In this document: one piece after another, positions 1-9,073 of the stretch
Layout: every line of letters begins with the position of its first letter
Numbering within the stretch: position 1 is the stretch's first letter
Assembly: GCA_023247725.1 (NCBI GenBank)
Contig: JAHFFW010000019.1
Coordinates: 1 to 45,496 of the forward strand
Reading direction: 5' to 3'
DNA: 45,496 nucleotides
Source: Candidatus Omnitrophota bacterium
GTDB taxonomy: Bacteria > Omnitrophota > Gorgyraeia > Zapsychrales > JAHFFX01
Made by a program: the position numbers and the translations under genes
The notes under the pieces: generated by a model
Database searches by the model: none
The model's input: only the letters and a program-made list of their open reading frames with translations
Told to the model about the DNA's origin: nothing

Positions 1-2
1 GG

Positions 3-104
3 TCGGCAAAACGTAATCGTCTTAAGACCAAAATTACCTGGCATTTTACAAAGAGCAAGGCCCGAGACAAATTCGACAAAGCTTACGAAACTATTAAAAA
101 CTAG
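3..104 (+). mobile_element. C-terminal fragment of a putative IS630-like transposase (truncated by window edge)
   Basis: Frame 3 reads ...SAKRNRLKTKITWHFTKSKARDKFDKAYETIKN*, resembling C-termini of IS630-family DDE transposases (KITWxFTKxxAR); open at window start, stop TAG at 102-104. Confidence 0.45.
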
Positions 105-153
105 GTTAACAGTGTACTAGCTTCTTTGCTTCTTAATACGAGCTCCACCCCCA

Positions 154-711
154 ATGAACCTCATCATTAATCCTAACCCGAAGGAAGACCATTACTCATT
201 GAGTGCTACCCTCGCAGCGCGTTTGGCCCATCACCTGTCTGGCGAAACGAAAACTATCCGGATTTACGAAGGGCCGCAGAATTATTTCCAATATCAATGC
301 CACCAGCCATGGATTGATTTGATGATCGAGGCCGCGGTCTTGATCATTCCGGTTCCCATGTGGAATTTCACGATTCCCGCAGCGCTCAAAGATTTTTTTG
401 ATAAGATCACCAAGGAGGGTCAACTCTGGAGGCTGGGAGAAGATAAAAATAGTTTTGTGGGACTTCTCAAAGATCGGCCCGTCTATATCATCATGACGAG
501 CGGGCTCATTTATCCGCCGGGAGACAAAAGGGATTTTGTTATTCCTTATCTCAAGGAATTCTTTGCATTTCTGGGCATCCGCAACGTCAAGGATTTTCGC
601 GTCGGAGGCGTGACGAACAGTCCGGAGCTTGTGCAGAATGCGGATTATATGGAGAAGACAACCAAAAAGATGTTCGCTGCCTTTGATCTTCCCTTGGATG
701 GGAACCGATAG
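154..711 (+). CDS. FMN-dependent NADH-azoreductase / flavodoxin-like NAD(P)H dehydrogenase
   Basis: 185 aa; flavodoxin-like fold motifs PMWNFTIPAALKDFFDKI and a TSG motif typical of AzoR family. Confidence 0.8.
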   Translation: MNLIINPNPKEDHYSLSATLAARLAHHLSGETKTIRIYEGPQNYFQYQCHQPWIDLMIEAAVLIIPVPMWNFTIPAALKDFFDKITKEGQLWRLGEDKNSFVGLLKDRPVYIIMTSGLIYPPGDKRDFVIPYLKEFFAFLGIRNVKDFRVGGVTNSPELVQNADYMEKTTKKMFAAFDLPLDGNR

Positions 712-719
712 CGCCTGTT

Positions 720-1916
720 ATGCCGGAACAATTCCCATTTGCCAGAAGGGCCAATTGGACTTTGGCGGCGAATCCCCTCATGGCTGCCTTCGAGGAGTTA
801 CGAAACAAAAAAGTTTCTGTTCTTGATCTGACCGAATCAAATCCTACTCGCTGCGGTTTTGCGTCCCTGCAAGAAAATATCATTGCGGCCCTCTCGAAGA
901 ACAGCAACCTGGTTTATGTCCCGAGCGCCAGTGGGATGCTGCCGGCGCGCCGGGCGATTGCACAATATTATCGTCGGAAAAACATTTCCTGTGATCCTTC
1001 CCGAATTTTTTTGACCTCGAGCACGAGCGAGGCCTACTCCTTCCTTTTGCGCTTGTTGTTGAATCCGGGGGAACGCCTGCTTGTTCCCATCCCCAGCTAC
1101 CCCTTATTCCAGTATTTGGCCGAATTGAATGATGTGGAACTCGACCATTATCCCTTGCGTTATGAAAACGGGTTATGGTCCATCGATCTGGACGCGTTGG
1201 CCGAATCGGTCACCTCCGAGACCCGCGCCATCATTCTTGTGAATCCTAATAATCCGACGGGATCTTTCCTTTCAGACGAGGAGCTGGTCGTCATCAATGC
1301 GATCGCCCGCAAACATCAATTGGCGCTCATCGGTGACGAAGTTTTTCTGGATTTTGTTTTGGAAGAAAGGGTGAGGCCTTTGAGTCTGGCGGAAAATGAA
1401 AGTGTCTTGACCTTTACCTTGGGCGGTATTTCCAAAAGTTTGGGGTTGCCGCAGATGAAGCTCGCCTGGATTGCCACCAACGGCCCGGCCGACGTGGTTC
1501 AAGCCGCTATAAAACGTTTGGAAATCATCCTCGATACATATCTGTCGGTCAATACACCCGTCCAAAACGCCTTGCCGCAATGGTTAGAACAACGCGAATC
1601 CATTCATCAGGAAATCCAAGAGAGGTTGCGGACAAATCTTCAACAGATATCAGATCAGGTTGCCCAGACCCCAGGCGTGCAGGCCCTGACCGTCCACGGG
1701 GGGTGGTATTTGATTTTGCGATTGCCCGATCATCGCGACGAAGAAGAATGGGTCATGGATTTTCTCCAAAAGGATCATGTCTTTGTGCATCCGGGATATT
1801 TTTTTGATTTTATAGATGAGCCCTATATCGTGATCAGTCTTTTGCCCGAGCCACTCATCATACAAAAGGGCCTCGTCTCCATTTTGAAAAGAATCCAATC
1901 GGCTAGGACGAAATAA
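720..1916 (+). CDS. Class I/II pyridoxal-phosphate aminotransferase
   Basis: 398 aa; NPNNPTGS, DEVFLDF and GGISKSLGLPQMKLAW (PLP lysine region) motifs. Confidence 0.88.
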   Translation: MPEQFPFARRANWTLAANPLMAAFEELRNKKVSVLDLTESNPTRCGFASLQENIIAALSKNSNLVYVPSASGMLPARRAIAQYYRRKNISCDPSRIFLTSSTSEAYSFLLRLLLNPGERLLVPIPSYPLFQYLAELNDVELDHYPLRYENGLWSIDLDALAESVTSETRAIILVNPNNPTGSFLSDEELVVINAIARKHQLALIGDEVFLDFVLEERVRPLSLAENESVLTFTLGGISKSLGLPQMKLAWIATNGPADVVQAAIKRLEIILDTYLSVNTPVQNALPQWLEQRESIHQEIQERLRTNLQQISDQVAQTPGVQALTVHGGWYLILRLPDHRDEEEWVMDFLQKDHVFVHPGYFFDFIDEPYIVISLLPEPLIIQKGLVSILKRIQSARTK

Positions 1917-1925
1917 AAGGCCACC

Positions 1926-1974
1926 CTCTCACCCCGGGAGTGAGAGAAGGGTACTCTCACCCCCGGGGTGAGAG
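1926..1974. repeat. Tandem pair of 21-bp palindromes CTCTCACCCCGGGAGTGAGAG / CTCTCACCCCCGGGGTGAGAG
   Basis: Two palindromes at 1926-1946 and 1954-1974; a third copy lies at 40249-40269. Confidence 0.85.
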
Positions 1975-2051
1975 GAACTGATTCTAAGTGATGCTTCATC
2001 GACGAAAAATCGACGAAAAATCAGCTTGCAAGCTTTGATCGTTTTGATAAG

Positions 2052-2564
2052 ATGGATACCATTAAAGAAAGGATTGCGAGAATCATGTCTCACCATCGAC
2101 CGGACTGGGATGAATATTTTATGAAACTGGCGATGCTCGCCTCGGAGAGGGCAACCTGCCCGAGGATGCATTGCGGTTGCGTTCTGGTCAAGCATAAGAA
2201 TGTGATCGCCACCGGCTATAACGGATCCATCCCCGGGGATGACCATTGCGAGGATGTCGGTTGCCTCGTTATTGATAACCATTGCGTGCGCACCGTCCAC
2301 GCGGAGATGAATGCCCTGGTTCAGGCCGCCAAACGCGGTCATGCCGTGGAAGGCGCAACGGCCTATGTGACCAATATGCCCTGCACGTCGTGCGCAAAGG
2401 CGATCATTACCGCCGGAGTCAAACGCGTCGTCGTCTTCTCCGACTTTCATGACACGCTGGCCAAAGACTTTTTTTCCAAAGCCAGGGTTCTCATCGATAA
2501 AATCCCCATGCCATCTCCCGAGATCAGATACGATCTCAAAAGCTACACGTCCGCTCGAAAATAA
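2052..2564 (+). CDS. dCMP deaminase / cytidine-deoxycytidylate deaminase family protein
   Basis: 170 aa; zinc motifs HAEMNAL and PCTSCAKAI, RMHCGCVLVK, TGYNGSIPG. Confidence 0.88.
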   Translation: MDTIKERIARIMSHHRPDWDEYFMKLAMLASERATCPRMHCGCVLVKHKNVIATGYNGSIPGDDHCEDVGCLVIDNHCVRTVHAEMNALVQAAKRGHAVEGATAYVTNMPCTSCAKAIITAGVKRVVVFSDFHDTLAKDFFSKARVLIDKIPMPSPEIRYDLKSYTSARK

Positions 2565-2582
2565 ATTCTCCGAAGTTTAATT

Positions 2583-2990
2583 ATGGAAACTTTTAATAAT
2601 CAATTTAAAATATTGATTGCCGATGACGAAGAGGATGTGCTCGAGATTATGGCCAAACGGATTGGCCAGGAAGGTTATAGCATCCTCAAAGCCAGGGATG
2701 GCCAAGAGGCATGGGACTTGATTCGTTCCGAGTCGCCGGATGTCATTCTTCTGGATTTAACCATGCCGCGGATGGATGGATTTGCGGTTTTAAAAAATCT
2801 GCGCGAGCATCCTCCATCGGACAAATGGCAGCCAGTCATCATTGTTTCCGCCCAAGGCGAAATGACGTCCCTCCAGAAGGGAATGTCTCTCGAAGCCGAT
2901 CATTACCTGACCAAGCCCTGCCAAATGGAAGAAATCCTGCGCGCCATTCGGACCATGATCAGCCTCATTCCGCAGCGGAAAGCCAAATAG
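2583..2990 (+). CDS. Stand-alone response regulator receiver protein
   Basis: 135 aa; IADDEED, VILLDLTMPRMDGF, YLTKPC receiver motifs. Confidence 0.9.
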   Translation: METFNNQFKILIADDEEDVLEIMAKRIGQEGYSILKARDGQEAWDLIRSESPDVILLDLTMPRMDGFAVLKNLREHPPSDKWQPVIIVSAQGEMTSLQKGMSLEADHYLTKPCQMEEILRAIRTMISLIPQRKAK

Positions 2991-3079
2991 GAAGTCGAGA
3001 GAGAACATTCGCTGTCGGTTTTCTGCGATCGGCTGCCGGGCAACAACCCGAAGGCTGAAAGTCGACCGCAATAATTCCG

Positions 3080-3913
3080 ATGGCCAAAGGAGCGATCAAA
3101 ATCTTGCTGACATCCATCTTCCTTATCGGGATCGGTTTTTTTTTGTACGTTCGTTATCTAGAGCACACGGGAATTTTTTTCCCCACGCGTCCGCTTAGCG
3201 CCAGCCCTGCCGACTTTGGAATTGCCTTTGACGAGGTCAGGCTGCGAACCGAAGATGGCGTGCAGATCCATGGCTGGTTTCTCAAAAATCCGCCTAACCG
3301 CAGCGCGTTCATTTACTTGCACGGCAATGCCGGCAACATTGCGGATCGCCTCGAAAAACTCGCCCTGATGATGAAGCTGGGAACCAACATCCTCATTATT
3401 GATTACCGGGGATTTGGCCAAAGCGAAGGGACACCGACGGAACAGGGCCTCTACAAAGACGCCCGGGCCGCCTATGATTACTTGCTCACCCGTCCCGATG
3501 TTGATTCTAAAAAGATCGTGGTTTATGGCGCCTCGCTGGGAGGAGTCGTCGCCATTGATCTGGCCGCGCACCGGCCTCTGGCCGGTCTCATCGTGGATTC
3601 CACGTTCACGTGTGCGGCGGACATGGCCCGGCGCCTGTATCCGTTTATCCCGAGTTTCTTTCTATCGGTGAAAATGTGTTCCGATGTAAAGATCAAAGAG
3701 ATCACGATTCCAAAACTTTTTATCCATTCGCCAGAAGACGAGGTCATTGCTTTTTCGTTGGGAAAAAAACTTTACGAATCCGCCCCGCCGCCCAAGGAAT
3801 TCTTAGAGACCCATGGCCGGCACAATGATAACCATATCGCCTCGCAGGCGCAATGGTTCGGTGGGATCAAAGATTTCCTGAAAGAAATTCACGTCACCGA
3901 AAGCCAGAATTAA
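3080..3913 (+). CDS. Alpha/beta hydrolase (BEM46/ABHD13-like), N-terminal membrane anchor
   Basis: 277 aa; HGNAGN, DYRGFGQSEGTPTE and nucleophile elbow GASLGG. Confidence 0.85.
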   Translation: MAKGAIKILLTSIFLIGIGFFLYVRYLEHTGIFFPTRPLSASPADFGIAFDEVRLRTEDGVQIHGWFLKNPPNRSAFIYLHGNAGNIADRLEKLALMMKLGTNILIIDYRGFGQSEGTPTEQGLYKDARAAYDYLLTRPDVDSKKIVVYGASLGGVVAIDLAAHRPLAGLIVDSTFTCAADMARRLYPFIPSFFLSVKMCSDVKIKEITIPKLFIHSPEDEVIAFSLGKKLYESAPPPKEFLETHGRHNDNHIASQAQWFGGIKDFLKEIHVTESQN

Positions 3914-3916
3914 CCC

Positions 3917-5170
3917 ATGGACCATTTGACGGCTGTAAAAACCGAGATTGTCGACGAAGACCGTAAACCGGTGCGGTTAAGGGGAGTGAACCTGGGCGGC
4001 TGGCTCATGATGGAGGCCTATATTTTATATGCGCCCAACCGGGCGGAGCAGCTGTTCAAAAAACACTTCGTCAAGAAGCTCGGCGTTCGCGCCTTGCAGG
4101 ATTTTGAAAAGAATTTCCGCGATCATTTTATCCGGGAAAAGGATATCGAAAACATCGGTCGCTTAGGATTTAATTGCATCCGTGTTCCTTTTAATTTTCG
4201 TCTCATCGAGAAACAACCTTACCGATATGACCGCCGCGGATTGGAGTATCTGGACCGGCTGATCAGTTGGGCGAAAGAATACGGGATCTGGATCATTCTG
4301 GATTTGCATGCCGCGCCAGGGGCCCAAAACCATGATTGGCATTCTGATAGTCTGGGAAAGGCAGGGCTTTGGCAAAGACCGGAATTCCAGGAGCGAGTCT
4401 ATGCGCTGTGGGAATTCCTCGCGGACCATTACCGTGATGAGGACACGATCGCAGGGTATGACCTTCTCAATGAGGCTGTCCTCGCCGATCATCAGCTCTT
4501 GAATCGTTTTTACCAACGTCTCATGAAAAGAATTCGCGCGATTGACAAGCGCCATATCCTTTTTGTCGAAGGCAATCATTGGGCCCAAGACATCGATTGT
4601 TTGGAGGATTTTTCCGACGATAATTTAGCCTTGAGCATTCACTTTTATCATCCTTTAGAATTTACCTTCAATCTCGTGCCGCAACAAAGTTATCCTTTAG
4701 GGAATGGTCCTTCCCGATTCGATCGGCAAACCATACGGCATCGGTTGAGGCCGTATGCCCAAAAGGCCAAGCGAACAAAACGCCCGCTTTACGTGGGTGA
4801 ATTTGGGGTTAATGCCCGGGAAGGAAAATATGGCGAAGATCACTATCTGCACGATCTGCTGGTAGGTTTTGAAGAATTTGGATTCCATTGGACTTACTGG
4901 ACGTATAAGGCGGTCAAAAACGGGATTCTCCCCGACGGGATTTACAGCTATTTGGATAATCCCGCCTGGGTGAATCGGGCAGGCCCATTAACCGGCTGGG
5001 AGACCTACGCAAATCTTTGGCCCCAAGAAAGGCAGGCGATTGTCAAAAGTTGGGAAACCGATGCCTTTCGTCCCAATCCGTCGGTCCTCACGGCTTTGCA
5101 AAATGCCCTCCGCTATTCTGCTACGCCCCGCCGTGGCGGGGTTTCGCAGCAATATTCTTTGGCAGAATAA
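3917..5170 (+). CDS. Glycoside hydrolase family 5 (cellulase-like)
   Basis: 417 aa; RGVNLGGWL, DLHAAPGAQN, YDLLNEAV, YVGEFGVN. Confidence 0.85.
   Translation: MDHLTAVKTEIVDEDRKPVRLRGVNLGGWLMMEAYILYAPNRAEQLFKKHFVKKLGVRALQDFEKNFRDHFIREKDIENIGRLGFNCIRVPFNFRLIEKQPYRYDRRGLEYLDRLISWAKEYGIWIILDLHAAPGAQNHDWHSDSLGKAGLWQRPEFQERVYALWEFLADHYRDEDTIAGYDLLNEAVLADHQLLNRFYQRLMKRIRAIDKRHILFVEGNHWAQDIDCLEDFSDDNLALSIHFYHPLEFTFNLVPQQSYPLGNGPSRFDRQTIRHRLRPYAQKAKRTKRPLYVGEFGVNAREGKYGEDHYLHDLLVGFEEFGFHWTYWTYKAVKNGILPDGIYSYLDNPAWVNRAGPLTGWETYANLWPQERQAIVKSWETDAFRPNPSVLTALQNALRYSATPRRGGVSQQYSLAE
5126..5141. repeat. Short GC-rich palindrome CCCCGCC-GT-GGCGGGG at the 3' end of the GH5 CDS
   Basis: 7-bp perfect arms; encodes part of the ATPRRGGVSQQYSLAE tail. 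Confidence 0.8.
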
Positions 5171-5196
5171 TTGCTCCGAAGCAAAAAAACCAGTTT

Positions 5197-5303
5197 TACT
5201 GACTTCCGTATAAATAATACAATATTTACGGAAGCAGTACTGCCAACGCAGGCAATAACTTATGACTATAAGACGAGTACCATTACTTATGCGTTGGTCA
5301 GTA
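5197..5303 (-). repeat. Dispersed two-stem-loop element, copy A
   Basis: Ends TACTGAC...GTCAGTA; reverse complement aligns over almost its full length to 21001-21102. Confidence 0.88.
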
Positions 5304-5326
5304 GTACTTTTACGAAGGAGAATAAA

Positions 5327-6127
5327 TTGATCACGAGTTTTTCCAATCCGGCCATCAAAAGGATCAGGCATTTGCGCGAACGCCAGGGCCGCAAGGCCAT
5401 GGGATTAACTTTGGTCGACGGAATTCGGGAAATCCGTTCGGCATTAAAAGCGTCGGTTGAAATCGCCGAATGTTTTTTATGCCCTCAATTGATTCGAAAT
5501 GCCGAAGGCAAAGACCTCCTGCGTTTATTGAAACAGCAAGATTTTTCGATTTCGGAGGTGACCCCGGAAATTTTTGCAAAAATTTCCTTTGGTGATCGGC
5601 AGGAAGGAATCCTGGTCGTGGCCCAGATCCCGCCCTCGAATTTAGACTCCTTGCCTTTACAAGCCGAGCCATTATTGATCGTCGTCGAACATTTGGAGAA
5701 GCCCGGGAATCTTGGCGCTATTTTGCGCACCGCTGATACGGCGGGCGTTGGTGCCGTTTTGGTCTGCGATCCGGCGACCGACATCTTTAATCCCAACGTC
5801 ATCCGGGCGAGCTTAGGTGCGGTGTTTGCTGTTCCCTGCGCGGTTTGTTCCAATCAGGAGGCCTGGAATTTTTTGAAAAAGCGGGGAATACGGATTCTGG
5901 CTTCCACTCCGGCGGCAACAACACTTTATACGCAGGTCAGGATGACACGACCGGTCGCGATTGTTTTGGGAAGTGAAGAATCTGGTTTGAGTTCCTTTTG
6001 GGAAAAGCTTGCCGACGAGAAAATTAAAATACCCATGGCCGGCCAAGTGAATTCTTTGAACGTTTCCGCCGCCGCGGCGATTTTGGTGTACGAGGCGTTG
6101 AGGCAGCGAATAGCGGGTAGCGGATAG
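5327..6127 (+). CDS. TrmH/SpoU-family RNA methyltransferase
   Basis: In-frame TTG at 5327 preceded by AAGGAG; ORF track begins upstream at 5171 through the repeat. Motifs NLGAILRTADTAGVGAV, IVLGSEESGL, IPMAGQVNSLNVSAAAAILVYEALRQR. Confidence 0.85.
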   Translation: MITSFSNPAIKRIRHLRERQGRKAMGLTLVDGIREIRSALKASVEIAECFLCPQLIRNAEGKDLLRLLKQQDFSISEVTPEIFAKISFGDRQEGILVVAQIPPSNLDSLPLQAEPLLIVVEHLEKPGNLGAILRTADTAGVGAVLVCDPATDIFNPNVIRASLGAVFAVPCAVCSNQEAWNFLKKRGIRILASTPAATTLYTQVRMTRPVAIVLGSEESGLSSFWEKLADEKIKIPMAGQVNSLNVSAAAAILVYEALRQRIAGSG

Positions 6128-6195
6128 TAGTCGTCAGTCAACCCGAGCCTGAGAACTGATTACGACTAACCGCTTTTCGCTATCCGCTATCCGCT
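6105..6195. repeat. Imperfect inverted repeat built of ~7-nt ATCCGCT/AGCGGAT units
   Basis: Arm 1 AGCGAATAGCGGGTAGCGGATAGTAGTCGTCAGT; arm 2 AACTGATTACGACTAACCGCTTTTCGCTATCCGCTATCCGCT. Confidence 0.8.
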
Positions 6196-6200
6196 AAAGC

Positions 6201-6914
6201 ATGCGATTACAACTATTCCTCTCCCACAACGGTGTCTGTTCCCGACGCGAGGCCATGGAGAAAATCCAGGCGGGGCACGTGCAGGTCAATGGCAGCCTCG
6301 TGACCGAACCCTCTTGGGAGGTCGATCCTTTTAAGGACACGGTGGAGGTGGAAGGGCGGCTCATTGCAAAAAAGGAGTACATTTCCATTCTCCTCAATAA
6401 ACCCGCCGGAACCATCACTACGACCGAAGATGAGCACGCCGACAAAACCGTCATGGATCTTTTGCCGGAGGAATTTCAGCATTTGAAGCCGGTCGGGAGA
6501 TTGGACAAAGACACCGAAGGGTTATTGTTGTTAACGAACGACGGAGATCTTGCCTACCGTTTGACGCATCCAAAATTCTTGGTGGATAAAACCTACATCG
6601 TCCTCATCGATGGCGTCCTTTCTCCGGAACAGCAAAAACGCCTGGAGAAAGGAATCCCGATTGAGGACCGGACAACCGCGCCGGCGAAAGTCAAAATCCT
6701 GCGCTGCGCCAAACACCAAACGGATTTTGAAATCACGATCCACGAGGGCCGCAAACGACAGATTCGTTTGATGCTCGAAGCCCTCGGCCATAAAGTGGAA
6801 TATCTCAAAAGAATCCGGCAGGGAGCTTTGAGCTTGGGAAATTTGCCCGCCGGGAAATGGCGAAGGCTGCTGCCGGCGGAAATCGAACGCATAAAGGCCA
6901 GCGGGCGCCCTTAA
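6201..6914 (+). CDS. rluB: 16S/23S rRNA pseudouridine synthase, RsuA/RluB family
   Basis: 237 aa; S4 domain at N-terminus, GRLDKDTEGLLLLTNDG, EGRKRQIRLMLEALGH. Confidence 0.88.
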   Translation: MRLQLFLSHNGVCSRREAMEKIQAGHVQVNGSLVTEPSWEVDPFKDTVEVEGRLIAKKEYISILLNKPAGTITTTEDEHADKTVMDLLPEEFQHLKPVGRLDKDTEGLLLLTNDGDLAYRLTHPKFLVDKTYIVLIDGVLSPEQQKRLEKGIPIEDRTTAPAKVKILRCAKHQTDFEITIHEGRKRQIRLMLEALGHKVEYLKRIRQGALSLGNLPAGKWRRLLPAEIERIKASGRP

Positions 6915-6920
6915 AATCCT

Positions 6921-8876
6921 ATGGTCACCCTGACCAACCTTTCCAAGAATTTTGATGAACGCATGCTCATGGAGAATGTCTCCTTGAGCATCTTCCCTCA
7001 GGAAAAGATTGGGTTAACCGGTCCCAACGGCGCCGGCAAATCCACGCTTTTCCACATCATCCTTGGCGATCTCGAACCGACGGGCGGCAGCGTGCAAATC
7101 CAGAAAAATTTGAATATCGGTTATCTGCCCCAGGAAGCGCGGTTTGACACTGACCGCACCGTCTTAGAAGATATCTCCTCCGGCGATAGCCGGATTGCTG
7201 CCTTGAGAAGAGAGCAGCATGAACTGGAAGAAGCCAACAAGGCCGACTCGCCCAGGTACGGCGATGTCTTGCATGAGCTCGAGACGCTAGGGATTTATGA
7301 GCTTGAGCATAAAGCCGAAAAAATTCTCTCTGGTCTGGGATTTAAGCCCGAGGAGTTTCACAAACCTATTCGTCAATTGAGCGGGGGCTGGCAGATGCGG
7401 GCGCTGCTGGCCAAGCTGTTGACGTATCCTTACGATTTGTTGTTATTGGACGAACCGACGAACTATTTGGATTTGAACGCTACGCTTTGGTTGAAAGATT
7501 TCCTTAAGAATTACCGGGGGACGTTTGTCATCATTTCCCACGATAAAGTTTTTTTGAATGAAGTGACCAATGACACGATTGTCCTCGAGATGGCTCGGAT
7601 CACGAAGGTCAAGGGAAACTACGAGGCCTATGAGTTGCAAAAAGCCGAACGCATCAAAAGCATGACGAAACAACAGACCGTTCTCGAGAAGAAAAAAGAG
7701 CAGTTGGAACGCTTCGCCGAGCGTTTCCACGCGCAGCCGAACAAGGCCTCGGCGGTTCGCAATAAACGCAAGATGCTCGAACGCATCGACGCCCAGCTCG
7801 AAGGCATCGATGTGCCGCAAGAGGTCACGACGATCAGGGATTTCGAGTTCCCGGCGACGCGGGACAGTGGATATGTCGTGATTTCTTTGAATGGCGTCCA
7901 AAAGTCTTATGGGGATAAAAAGGTTTATGACCATCTGGATTTTGAAATCACCAAAGGACAAAAGGTGTGTTTGGTCGGACCCAACGGCGCCGGCAAATCC
8001 ACGTTGTTGAAAATTCTGGCTGGGATTCTTCCTATCGACGGTGGAGTCAGAAAACTTGGCCACCAGGTAGACCTAGGGTATTTTTCGCAGTCGCGTTTGG
8101 ATGTCCTGCAGCCCGAACGCACGGCCTTTGATGAGGTCGCCTCGATGGTCCATGGACCCATGGCGGCGGTGGCGATTCGCACGCTCTTGGGAATTTTCAG
8201 TTTTCGCGGCGACGATGTCTTTAAACCTGTCAAAGTCCTCTCCGGCGGAGAAAAGAGCCGTTTGATCCTGGCGAAACTCTTGATCCATCCGCCTAATTTT
8301 ATCTGCCTCGATGAGCCCACCACGCATTTGGATATTGACGGCGTTGAGGCCTTGACTCGCGCCTTTGCGGCCTTTGCCGGCACCTTGTGTTTTATCAGCC
8401 ATGATCTTTTTTTTATCAAACAGATCGCGAATCATATCGTGGAGGTGGAAGCCGGACAGCTGCGAAATTTTCCCGGTGGACTGGATTATTATTTAGCGAA
8501 GAAAGAAGAAAGGGTTTCGCAAGAAAAAGAAAAAGAACGCTGGTTGAAAGAGGAAGACCAAAAGATCAGACAAGTCGAAAAACTTAAGAAATCCACCGAG
8601 AACGCCGCGCTCATTGAGCTGCAACAAAAACACAAAGCAGCCCTCCGGTGGATCGAAGCGATCAAGCATGAAATCAAGACCCTGGAGAAGGAGCGCAAGG
8701 ACCTGGAAACCGAAACCTATATTAAGTCCCGCGTGCTTTCGGAATCTTTCAGCGGCCGGGATCCACAGATTTTGAGAGAATACGGTCAAAGGCTCAAGGA
8801 CATTCAGCGTCGGATCCGGGAGATCGGTTCGACGATTGACCGTTTGAATGAGGAAAGAGTCCGGATCAGTAAGTAA
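6921..8876 (+). CDS. ABC-F family ATP-binding protein (duplicated ATPase)
   Basis: 651 aa; two Walker A (GPNGAGKST), LSGGW and LSGGEKSR signatures, DEPTNYLD / DEPTTHLD, C-terminal coiled coil. Confidence 0.92.
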   Translation: MVTLTNLSKNFDERMLMENVSLSIFPQEKIGLTGPNGAGKSTLFHIILGDLEPTGGSVQIQKNLNIGYLPQEARFDTDRTVLEDISSGDSRIAALRREQHELEEANKADSPRYGDVLHELETLGIYELEHKAEKILSGLGFKPEEFHKPIRQLSGGWQMRALLAKLLTYPYDLLLLDEPTNYLDLNATLWLKDFLKNYRGTFVIISHDKVFLNEVTNDTIVLEMARITKVKGNYEAYELQKAERIKSMTKQQTVLEKKKEQLERFAERFHAQPNKASAVRNKRKMLERIDAQLEGIDVPQEVTTIRDFEFPATRDSGYVVISLNGVQKSYGDKKVYDHLDFEITKGQKVCLVGPNGAGKSTLLKILAGILPIDGGVRKLGHQVDLGYFSQSRLDVLQPERTAFDEVASMVHGPMAAVAIRTLLGIFSFRGDDVFKPVKVLSGGEKSRLILAKLLIHPPNFICLDEPTTHLDIDGVEALTRAFAAFAGTLCFISHDLFFIKQIANHIVEVEAGQLRNFPGGLDYYLAKKEERVSQEKEKERWLKEEDQKIRQVEKLKKSTENAALIELQQKHKAALRWIEAIKHEIKTLEKERKDLETETYIKSRVLSESFSGRDPQILREYGQRLKDIQRRIREIGSTIDRLNEERVRISK

Positions 8877-8901
8877 ACCCGTAAAGGGATGTTTTTTGTA
8901 A

Positions 8902-8943
8902 CTCTTCCTGGGGTAAACCCCGTAGAGAGGTTTTTATTTTTTT
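8902..8943 (+). terminator. Putative rho-independent terminator after ABC-F gene
   Basis: CTCTTCCTGGGGT-AA-ACCCCGTAGAGAG followed by GTTTTTATTTTTTT. Confidence 0.6.
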
Positions 8944-9007
8944 CTGCGGGGTAAAGGTGTTTTTCGGTTGGCAGCGGTAGCGAAATTTGTTAATCTATTC
9001 GCACATC

Positions 9008-9039
9008 CTGCAGGGGTTCAAAATTTTGCACCCCTACAG
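9008..9039. repeat. 32-bp near-perfect palindrome CTGCAGGGGTTCAAAATTTTGCACCCCTACAG
   Basis: Reverse complement CTGTAGGGGTGCAAAATTTTGAACCCCTGCAG; only two mismatched pairs. Confidence 0.85.
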
Positions 9040-9073
9040 CCATTAGGAAGAAGGAAGATTCGCGGGCGAACAA

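Noticed and set aside
2991-3079. Possible eroded palindrome between the response regulator and the hydrolase
   Set aside because: Only short complementary pieces (CCGGG/CCCG) could be matched by eye; not enough to call.
7443-8063. 206-aa - strand ORF antisense to the ABC-F gene
   Set aside because: Covers both linker and ATPase motifs of the sense gene; shadow ORF.
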